The notes below the pieces were generated by a model that was not told where the DNA came from, did not search any database, and saw only the letters and a list, made by a program, of their open reading frames with translations. The translations under genes and the position numbers were made by a program. A DNA stretch of 6,749 bases from JBDTNK01 sp039933775 (GTDB lineage Bacteria; Chloroflexota; Limnocylindria; QHBO01). The stretch covers positions 1-6,749 of the forward strand of contig JBDTNK010000092.1 of assembly GCA_039933775.1 (NCBI GenBank), written 5' to 3'. Of the stretch, positions 1 to 4,877 are shown in pieces. Within the stretch, counting starts at the first letter, position 1, and each line of letters opens with the position of its first letter.

Positions 1-1229
1 TCGGCCGGCAGGCCGCCGACGTTGTGGTGGGTCTTGATCTTGACCGCGGCCTTCGTCTCGGACGTCTTCGACTCGATGACATCGGGATACAGCGTGCCTT
101 GCACCAGGAAGTCGATCTGGCCCAGGTGGGCCGCCTCCTCCTCGAAGACCCGGATGAACTCATCACCGATGATTCGGCGCTTCTCCTCCGGATCCTCCAC
201 CCCGGCCAGGCGCCGCAGGAAGCGCTCGCGCGCGTCGACCATGACCAGCTGCATCCCCAGCTCACGCTCGAAGGTGACGCGCAGCAGCTCCGACTCGCGC
301 TTGCGCATCAGCCCGTGGTCCACGTAGATGCAGGTCAGCTGGTCGCCAATGGCCCGATGCACGAGCGTCGCCGCCACGGCCGAATCGACGCCCCCCGACA
401 GCGCGCAGATGACCTTCCCCTCCCCCACCCGCTCGCGGATCTGCGCCACGCTCGTGTCGACCAGGCTCGCGGCGGTCCAGCTCGGCCGTGCTCCGGCAAC
501 GCCGACCACGAAGTTGCGGAGGATCTCTTTGCCGCGCGGCGTGTGGACGACCTCTGGGTGGAACTGGATGCCATACAGCCCGCGCTCCGCGTTGACGAGC
601 CCGGCGAACGGGGTCGCATCGGTCTGTGCGGTGGACGTGAAACCCTCGGGGGGACGCACGATCGAGTCGCCGTGGCTCATCCAGACCTGCTGCTCGCGGT
701 CAATCCCCGCGAAGAGGCCGTCGGAGCTCGTGATGCTGATCGAGGCGGGGCCGTATTCCCGCCTGTTGGACGGGATGACCTCGCCACCCAGCTCGTGCGC
801 CATGAGCTGCAGGCCGTAGCAGATGCCCAACACCGGGACACGTCCCGACCAGAGGGCACCATCGGCCCTTGGAGCACCGTCGTCATAGACCGATGCCGGC
901 CCTCCGGAGAGGATGATCGCCTTCGGCTTACGACGCTCGATCTCCGCCCACGGGGTGTCGTGCGGCAACAGCTCCGAATAGACGTTGAGCTCCCGCACGC
1001 GTCGCGCAATGAGCTGCGCGTACTGGCTGCCGAAGTCGAGCACGATGACGGTGTCCGGCGCCCCGGTCACCTCCTCTGCCCGCTCCGGCGGCGGCGCGTG
1101 CAGCGCCTGTTCCAGGTAGGCCTCGACCTCCGCGTCGTCCGGCGCCAGGACGCGGTGGCCGGCGTTCGCGGCCTCGCCGTGCACGGTCCGACCGCGATCG
1201 GTCTCGGGTGACGCTTCGCTGTCGCTCAA
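1..1229 (-). CDS. guaA: GMP synthase (glutamine-hydrolysing), C-terminus off the left edge
   Basis: GuaA converts XMP to GMP in the cytoplasm, using glutamine and ATP; it is the last step of de novo guanine nucleotide synthesis. The 409 codons seen hold a class I glutamine amidotransferase domain from about residue 60 (VIVLDFGSQY), with nucleophile Cys137 in GICYGLQ and the His224/Glu226 pair in FHPEV. The ATP pyrophosphatase domain follows, with PP-loop SGGVDS at 278-283, then YVDHGLMRK and GTLYPDVIES. The window ends just after HHNVGGLP, so roughly the last 130 residues (dimerisation domain) are missing. The TTG at 1229 was chosen because GGAGGGG lies just upstream and an in-frame TAG lies further upstream; GTG at 1184 or 1070 are weaker alternatives. 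This start gives about 55 residues before the amidotransferase domain, acidic and proline-rich, more than the E. coli enzyme has. It is divergent from the GyrI-like gene. Identity is near certain; the exact start is moderately sure. Confidence 0.97.
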   Translation of the reverse strand, partial: MSDSEASPETDRGRTVHGEAANAGHRVLAPDDAEVEAYLEQALHAPPPERAEEVTGAPDTVIVLDFGSQYAQLIARRVRELNVYSELLPHDTPWAEIERRKPKAIILSGGPASVYDDGAPRADGALWSGRVPVLGICYGLQLMAHELGGEVIPSNRREYGPASISITSSDGLFAGIDREQQVWMSHGDSIVRPPEGFTSTAQTDATPFAGLVNAERGLYGIQFHPEVVHTPRGKEILRNFVVGVAGARPSWTAASLVDTSVAQIRERVGEGKVICALSGGVDSAVAATLVHRAIGDQLTCIYVDHGLMRKRESELLRVTFERELGMQLVMVDARERFLRRLAGVEDPEEKRRIIGDEFIRVFEEEAAHLGQIDFLVQGTLYPDVIESKTSETKAAVKIKTHHNVGGLPA

Positions 1230-1231
1230 TA

Positions 1232-1265
1232 CCCCTCCGGTCGGCGATGATGTGCGCTGAGTCTA
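1232..1265 (-). promoter_or_regulatory. Candidate guaA promoter -10 and ribosome-binding site
   Basis: Reading leftward, TAGACT (1260-1265) is a 4/6 match to a -10 box. It is followed about 22 nt later by GGAGGGG (1232-1238), which precedes the TTG start with only 2 nt after the G-run (4 nt after the GGAGG core). No good -35 is visible. The -10 overlaps by one base the Shine-Dalgarno AGGAGG (1265-1270) of the divergent plus-strand gene. The ribosome-binding site is convincing and decides the TTG start; the -10 is tentative. Confidence 0.4.
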
Positions 1266-1280
1266 GGAGGTTTGAGACAC

Positions 1281-1763
1281 ATGATCGAGGCCGAGTTCCG
1301 CGACCTGACGCCCGCGCCCACCGCCGCGGTGCGCCTGCGCGCACCGATGAGCACCCTGTCGCACCTGTTTGACGAGCACCTGCCCAACATCGCCCACCGC
1401 CTCGCCGATCTCGGCGCGCAGCCGGCCGGCCCGCCGTACGCCCGCTACCACGAGTTCGGCGCCGACGAGGTCGACGTCGAGATCGGCATTCCGGTCGCGG
1501 CCCCGGTCGGGGCGCTGCGTCCTCTGGCCGAGGCCGAGGCGGGCGAGATGGGCGCCTCGGAGCTGCCCGGCGGGCAGGTCGCGATCACCGTGCATCGGGG
1601 CAGCTACGACGGTCTGTCGCAGACCTATGACGCGCTCCACGACTGGATCCACGCGCAGGGTCGCGACGAGGGGCCGGCGCCGTGGGAGTCGTATGTCGAT
1701 GATCCCTCGGAGGTGGAGGACGTGTCGGAGCTGCGCACCGAGGTCATCTGGCCCGTCGCGTGA
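1281..1763 (+). CDS. Standalone GyrI-like / AraC effector-binding domain protein
   Basis: The 160-residue protein matches the GyrI-like small-molecule-binding domain (AraC_E_bind type) over its whole length. The first half has GPPYARYH (about 50-57) and VDVEIGIPV (64-72). The second half has HRGSYDGL (105-112), WESYVDDPSEV (135-145, with the ligand-side Glu136) and a closing TEVIWPV. There is no helix-turn-helix, so it is not a complete AraC or MerR regulator. Relatives bind hydrophobic cationic ligands, act as stand-alone sensors or hydrolases, or (GyrI/SbmC) protect gyrase. ATG at 1281 was chosen because AGGAGG lies 10 nt upstream; a TTG at 1272 is in frame but only 1 nt from that site. It is divergent from guaA, so its promoter probably lies inside the guaA start region. 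Its stop is 1 bp from the end of the converging vapC. The domain call is firm; the ligand is unknown. Confidence 0.9.
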   Translation: MIEAEFRDLTPAPTAAVRLRAPMSTLSHLFDEHLPNIAHRLADLGAQPAGPPYARYHEFGADEVDVEIGIPVAAPVGALRPLAEAEAGEMGASELPGGQVAITVHRGSYDGLSQTYDALHDWIHAQGRDEGPAPWESYVDDPSEVEDVSELRTEVIWPVA

Positions 1764-1764
1764 C

Positions 1765-2169
1765 CTACGCGCCGATCACGGGGTAACCGAGGGCGCGCGC
1801 CGCATCTGCCAACCGCACATCAAACGTCAGCAACCGAAGCTGACGGCCACCCGCTCGCTCGGCCGCTGCAAGATGCAACGCGTCCAGGCTGCGCGTCTCC
1901 GTTTCGATCCCGATGGCTGCCGCCCGACGACAAACTTCAGCATCGACCGCGATGACCAGCGTCCTGGACCAGTCGGCCTCGAAGGCTTGTTGCGCGGATG
2001 GAAGGTCGGCCGACGCGAGCCGCCGAGCGAGGGTCAGCATGACCTCGACGAAGGTGTGACTGGCCGTAATCCATGCTGGATCAGCGAGCAGGAGCCCCTC
2101 GGCGAGAGCGCTGTCTGGCTCCTCGACGTACCGCTTCACCAGCGCGCTGCTATCGACGTAGAGCGTCAT
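1765..2169 (-). CDS. vapC: PIN-domain toxin, VapC family
   Basis: This 134-residue protein is a single PIN domain, expected to be a Mg2+-dependent ribonuclease that is the toxic half of a type II toxin-antitoxin pair. The four family acidic residues appear intact: Asp6 in LYVDSSALVKRY, Glu42 in FVEVMLTLARR, Asp96 in SLDALHLAAA and Asp117 in LLTFDVRLADAA. Length and ending (LGYPVIGA) are normal for the family, so it looks active. The ATG overlaps the antitoxin stop as ATGA (2166-2169) and has no Shine-Dalgarno of its own, so translation is probably coupled to the antitoxin. An upstream in-frame ATG at 2274 lies inside the antitoxin gene and was rejected. The RNA target (initiator tRNA, 23S rRNA or other tRNAs in known VapCs) cannot be read from the sequence. 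Confidence 0.93.
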   Translation of the reverse strand: MTLYVDSSALVKRYVEEPDSALAEGLLLADPAWITASHTFVEVMLTLARRLASADLPSAQQAFEADWSRTLVIAVDAEVCRRAAAIGIETETRSLDALHLAAAERAGGRQLRLLTFDVRLADAARALGYPVIGA

Positions 2170-2432
2170 GCGTCGCGATCGGCGCGGATGAGCTCGGTGG
2201 TCGATGCCGTCCCGAAGCGCGGACGATAGCGTCTTGTCGGTGATGGAGCGCGCTCCTCCCGACGGGTGATCCAACCCTCCGTCAAGCCGCGCTCGACGTT
2301 ATCACTCCCCGGCGCCGGCACGATTTGCGCGACGCGCCTGCCGCGACTCGTCACATCGATGACCTCGCCCGCCTGGGCCCGCTCGATGTACTCGGAGAGG
2401 CGCGCTTTCAGCTCCCGAATGCCAACTTTCAT
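2166..2432 (-). CDS. vapB: Antitoxin, Phd/YefM (type II) family, partner of VapC
   Basis: This 88-residue protein is the expected antitoxin for the PIN toxin. Residues 1-40 form a Phd/YefM-like DNA-binding fold: the start MKVGIRELKARLSEYIERAQ is followed by GEVIDVTSRGRRVAQIVPA. Residues 45-88 are charged and probably form the disordered, toxin-wrapping tail. By family analogy the protein neutralises VapC and, alone or with it, represses its own promoter. The stop overlaps the vapC start by 4 bp. There is no Shine-Dalgarno before the ATG. Instead TAGAAT ends 6 nt upstream, suggesting a leaderless mRNA. The gene lies 47 bp downstream of the AAA/DUF4143 ATPase on the same strand. The symbol vapB is used loosely for the VapC partner. 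Confidence 0.9.
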   Translation of the reverse strand: MKVGIRELKARLSEYIERAQAGEVIDVTSRGRRVAQIVPAPGSDNVERGLTEGWITRREERAPSPTRRYRPRFGTASTTELIRADRDA

Positions 2433-2438
2433 GTAGTC

Positions 2439-2444
2439 ATTCTA
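2439..2444 (-). promoter_or_regulatory. Candidate -10 box of the vapBC operon, leaderless arrangement
   Basis: On the minus strand TAGAAT (5/6 to TATAAT) is followed by GACTAC and then the antitoxin ATG. Transcription starting about 7 nt after the box would begin at or next to the A of the ATG. No Shine-Dalgarno is present and no convincing -35 is visible 16-18 bp upstream. The box lies in the 47-bp gap after the ATPase gene, so vapBC could be transcribed on its own. Confidence 0.5.
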
Positions 2445-2479
2445 TCTCATCTTGGTGACTACATCGACATGCCCCCGGC

Positions 2480-3691
2480 TCAGGCGTCGAGGAAAATCGC
2501 GGGATCACTCGCGAGGAACTCCTCGAGCTCGATGCCTCGTGGCCCGATGAGCAGCGTGCGCGCCTCGTGCGTCTTCGCGAACGCGGTGGTTCCGGCTTCG
2601 CCGCGACCCGCCGCGGTTCGGACGTCGATCGCCGTGGGCTGGCTCCTCGAGCGAATGAGGATGCCGGGAGCCACGACGTAGTCAACTCCCGCGTTGCCCT
2701 CGCGCCAGTAGGTCAGCTCCGCCGGATCGGCATGCGCCCACAGGTGCGCACCGACCGCGGTCTCTGCCAGCTGGCTCCAGAAGGCGGCATCGGCTCGTGA
2801 GCGCTCGAACGAGATCCGGCGGGTCGCGGTGACGAGCGCGGTGTTCAACGCCAGCAGCTTCGGGCTCGAGCCGCGACGACGAACGGCGGAACCCGCGTAC
2901 TTGCTCAACCCCGTGACCATTCCCGCGCCGCCCAGCAGCTCGAGGTAGTGGGCAAGGGTCACCGTGTTGCCGGCATCGGGCAGCATCGGGAGCATCCGGT
3001 TGTACGAGAGCACCTCGCCGGAGTGCTCGCATGCCAGGCGAAAGAGCTGGCGCAGCAGTCCCGGCTTATCGACCCGGTTGAGGAGCAGGATGTCCCGCGA
3101 CAGCGTCGTCTCGACGAGCGAGTCGAGGATGTACGCCTCCCAGCGCGATTGGCGACCGATGAGCGGCGCGGCACCGGGGTAGCCGCCGAAGAAGAGGTAT
3201 CGGTCCAGGTCCCAGCCGAAGGCATCGCGCATCTCGGCGAAGCTCCAGTGGCCGACGCGGATGATCTCGAAGCGTCCGGCCAGGCTGTCCGATAGCCCCT
3301 GGCGCACGAGGAGCGGCGCCGATCCCAGGAGCATGACCCGCAGCTGGACGTCATTGCGCGTGTCCTCGTCCCACAGCGCCTTGACGGTGTCGGACCAGCC
3401 GGAGACCTTCTGCACCTCGTCGAGGACCAGGAGGCCGCCCGCCCGTCCACCGTTCCGCGCGCGCTCGCGGCCGATCGCCCACTGCGTCTCGAGCCACTGC
3501 GCATGCTGCAGCGTCGGATCGTCGGCCGAGGCGATGTGCGCCGGCACGCCGACCGAGTCGATGACCTGTCGCGCCAGCGTCGTCTTGCCCACCTGCCGCG
3601 GGCCGGCCAACACCTGGATGAATCGCCTCGGCTCGTGCGCCCTGGCCAGGATCTCGTCGAACACGGGGCGGCGGAAGATTTGCCTCGGCAT
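2480..3691 (-). CDS. AAA ATPase with C-terminal DUF4143 domain
   Basis: This 403-residue protein has the classic two-part layout of the AAA_14/DUF4143 family. The N-terminal P-loop ATPase shows Walker A GPRQVGKTT (30-38, Lys36), Walker B LLVLDEVQK (87-95, Asp91/Glu92), a sensor-like LLGSAPLL (121-128), SLAGRFE (136-142) and FFGGYPGA (167-174). The C-terminal DUF4143 part, from about residue 190, has a PD-(D/E)xK nuclease-like fold in this family. Here the expected signature is weakened: Asp337 in GVDYVV is present, but the usual IEVK appears as IDVR (355-358). Family members are common, scattered in genomes and mostly uncharacterised; roles in defence or stress have been suggested. The ATG at 3691 has no Shine-Dalgarno, but TAAATT ends 6 nt upstream and a 16-bp palindrome adjoins it. 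It is followed on the same strand by vapBC. The family call is firm; the function is unknown. Confidence 0.93.
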   Translation of the reverse strand: MPRQIFRRPVFDEILARAHEPRRFIQVLAGPRQVGKTTLARQVIDSVGVPAHIASADDPTLQHAQWLETQWAIGRERARNGGRAGGLLVLDEVQKVSGWSDTVKALWDEDTRNDVQLRVMLLGSAPLLVRQGLSDSLAGRFEIIRVGHWSFAEMRDAFGWDLDRYLFFGGYPGAAPLIGRQSRWEAYILDSLVETTLSRDILLLNRVDKPGLLRQLFRLACEHSGEVLSYNRMLPMLPDAGNTVTLAHYLELLGGAGMVTGLSKYAGSAVRRRGSSPKLLALNTALVTATRRISFERSRADAAFWSQLAETAVGAHLWAHADPAELTYWREGNAGVDYVVAPGILIRSRSQPTAIDVRTAAGRGEAGTTAFAKTHEARTLLIGPRGIELEEFLASDPAIFLDA

Positions 3692-3697
3692 GTGAGC

Positions 3698-3703
3698 AAT
3701 TTA
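3698..3703 (-). promoter_or_regulatory. Candidate -10 box of the AAA/DUF4143 gene, leaderless arrangement
   Basis: On the minus strand TAAATT is followed by GCTCAC and the ATG, the same 6-nt spacing seen at the antitoxin gene. No Shine-Dalgarno is visible. At the -35 position, 17 bp upstream, CAGACT matches TTGACA at only 3 of 6 positions. Confidence 0.45.
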
Positions 3704-3719
3704 ACTCAGCGTGCTGAGT
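3704..3719. promoter_or_regulatory. 16-bp palindrome between -35 and -10 of the ATPase promoter (operator candidate)
   Basis: ACTCAGC-GT-GCTGAGT has perfect 7-bp arms around a 2-bp centre. It directly abuts the candidate -10 box and fills the expected 17-bp spacer, a typical place for a repressor dimer. It lies 12-28 bp upstream of the ATPase ATG and 31 bp beyond the SnoaL gene stop. A hairpin is possible, but there is no T-run, so it does not look like a terminator of the SnoaL transcript. The binding protein is unknown. Confidence 0.5.
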
Positions 3720-3749
3720 AAGTCTGCGCCGTCACGTGCGTAGCGGAGC

Positions 3750-4127
3750 CTATTCCTCGAGCATCCAGTACTCGGTGAAGTCGCTGCAGCGGCCATCTGG
3801 ATCGAAGCGAAGGAGAAACACGTTGTGGTAGACGCGCTCCGGCTTGTCGTCCGTGGCGAAGTAGCGGCTGGTGCCGGTCGCCACGGCGCGGTCCTCATCG
3901 ACGGCGTACGGTGCGTATTGCGCCTCCCAGCTCCCCGGCTCGTCAGGTTCCTCGAGCCAAGCCGCAACGATGGCGTCGCGCCCATTGCTGGCCTGATCGT
4001 CACCGGCGTACGGACGGTAGCGGCACACGGCGTCCTCGCTGAAGAGCGGTTCGATGAGCTCGGCGCGATTCGCGCGCCACGACTCGATGTAACGATCCAG
4101 CCAGGCCTGGACATTGGTCCGGTTCAT
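3750..4127 (-). CDS. SnoaL-like / NTF2-fold (nuclear transport factor 2 family) protein
   Basis: This 125-residue protein matches the SnoaL-like branch of the NTF2 cone fold: WLDRYIESWRANRAELIEPL at 9-28, FSEDAVCRYRPY (29-40), NGRDAIVAAWLEE (48-60), AVATGTSRYF (81-90), VFLLRFDPDGRC (103-114) and FTEYWMLEE at the end. Length is normal. The fold makes a small ligand pocket used by isomerases, hydratases and binding proteins; the substrate cannot be told here. ATG at 4127 was chosen because TGAGGAGG lies 11 nt upstream. The frame stays open upstream to 4397, but that extension is the frameshifted winged-helix remnant. The remnant's original stop (4144-4146) lies 16 bp before this ATG, so the two genes were probably once co-transcribed. 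Confidence 0.9.
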   Translation of the reverse strand: MNRTNVQAWLDRYIESWRANRAELIEPLFSEDAVCRYRPYAGDDQASNGRDAIVAAWLEEPDEPGSWEAQYAPYAVDEDRAVATGTSRYFATDDKPERVYHNVFLLRFDPDGRCSDFTEYWMLEE

Positions 4128-4143
4128 TTCGCGACATGCCTCC

Positions 4144-4296
4144 TCAGTGGATGAAGAGCGACTCGAGGCGACGCGCCTCGTCCTCGACCTCGCGGCGTAT
4201 GGCGCCAGCGGAGCGAAGGTCTGCAGTGTGATGCCCGGCGGCGCATGGCGCCACGTGCCGGCGACCTGCCCGTCGACGAGGCGCTTGACGAACGAA
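4144..4296 (-). pseudogene. C-terminal remnant of a winged-helix DNA-binding (HTH_42/YcaQ-like) protein, frameshifted
   Basis: One frame reads SFVKRLVDGQVAGTWRHA and then ITLQTFAPLA down to about 4201. The adjoining frame then reads IRREVEDEARRLESLFIH and stops at TGA (4144-4146). Joined, these give the typical tail of winged-helix DNA-binding-domain (HTH_42) proteins: a VDGRxxGTWR strand turn, a xxFxPL strand and a final helix of the EAxRL type. The join needs one base restored near 4198-4203, so a single-base deletion is the simplest explanation. The remaining 300-odd residues of a normal member are absent; upstream is the osmC promoter region. The loss of frame makes the reading run into the SnoaL gene. 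The family call rests on recalled motif similarity and the upstream boundary is uncertain. Confidence 0.62.
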
Positions 4297-4369
4297 AGCG
4301 CTCCGCACCGGCGTTCGGCGTTGCGGTTGCCTGTCCTTTCGGGGCTCTGTCGCCTTCTCTGGTAGCCTA

Positions 4370-4404
4370 TTGACACGGCATCGGCCGTATAAATCATGAG
4401 GAGG
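4370..4404 (+). promoter_or_regulatory. osmC promoter candidate and ribosome-binding site
   Basis: A perfect TTGACA (4370-4375) is followed by TATAAA (4388-4393) with only 12 bp between them, shorter than the usual 16-18. With a 16-bp spacer the -10 would be AATCAT (4392-4397, 4/6). Either way transcription would start close to GAGGAGG (4398-4404), leaving a very short leader before the TTG at 4413. The Shine-Dalgarno core GGAGG (4400-4404) is 8 nt from the start and decides it. Confidence 0.5.
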
Positions 4405-4412
4405 ACGACACC

Positions 4413-4865
4413 TTGGCAATTGCAGAACGAACGGCACAGACCACCTGGGAAGGCCGCTTGGCGAACGGGAAGGGAACCGTGAGGTCAGGCAGCGGCGCAC
4501 TCGGGACGCTCCCCGTGACGTGGGCCGCGCGCACCGAGCAGTCCAACGGCATGACGAGCCCCGAGGAGCTTGCCGCGGCGGCACATTCGTCGTGCTTTTC
4601 GATGGCGCTGGCCCTGCGACTCGGCGAGCACCAGGTGACGCCCCAGCGCCTGGACGTGAGCGCAACGGTCACGCTCGATGAGGTCGGTGGCCGACCCACG
4701 GTCGTCTCCTCCGCACTCCAGGTTCGGGCCGATGTGACCGGCCTCGACGACGCGACATTCCAGTCGATCGTTGACGAGGCGGCGGACCTGTGCCCCATCT
4801 CGCGACTCTTCGCGGGTGCATCGATCACCGTCGACGCGAAGCTGGCGGCAGGCGTCGCCGCCTGA
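4413..4865 (+). CDS. osmC: OsmC-family peroxiredoxin (organic hydroperoxide reductase)
   Basis: OsmC/Ohr proteins reduce organic peroxides with a reactive cysteine pair and act as cytoplasmic dimers. The 150-residue product has the OsmC signature SPEELAAAAHSSCFSMAL with Cys61 (49-66), the second cysteine Cys127 in DLCPISRLF (125-133), and Glu51/Glu52 at the position of the Ohr active-site glutamate. The start region WEGRLANGKGTV and SGSGALG is typical of the OsmC rather than the Ohr branch. TTG at 4413 was chosen for GAGGAGG at 8 nt; an ATG at 4396 is in another frame. It stands alone on the plus strand, converges on guaB3 with a 12-bp gap, and its promoter region adjoins the winged-helix remnant. 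Induction by stationary phase or osmotic stress is known for E. coli osmC but no such site is visible here. Confidence 0.93.
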   Translation: MAIAERTAQTTWEGRLANGKGTVRSGSGALGTLPVTWAARTEQSNGMTSPEELAAAAHSSCFSMALALRLGEHQVTPQRLDVSATVTLDEVGGRPTVVSSALQVRADVTGLDDATFQSIVDEAADLCPISRLFAGASITVDAKLAAGVAA

Positions 4866-4877
4866 GGCAACGGCTCG

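Noticed and set aside
24..1211. Long plus-strand open frame of 395 codons
   Set aside because: It is antisense to guaA, whose catalytic motifs are unmistakable; the plus frame is open because of GC bias and resembles no family.
2170..2274. VapC start at 2274
   Set aside because: The added residues overlap the antitoxin gene in another frame and do not fit the PIN fold, which starts at LYVDSSALV.
4128..4397. N-terminal extension of the SnoaL protein to an ATG at 4397
   Set aside because: The extension carries winged-helix tail motifs out of context and overlaps the osmC promoter; the ATG at 4127 has a good ribosome-binding site and fits family length.
4393..4865. Minus-strand frames antisense to osmC (to 4933, and 4144-4665)
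   Set aside because: Shadows of osmC; only the last 18 or so codons of the 4144 frame carry signal, as the winged-helix remnant.
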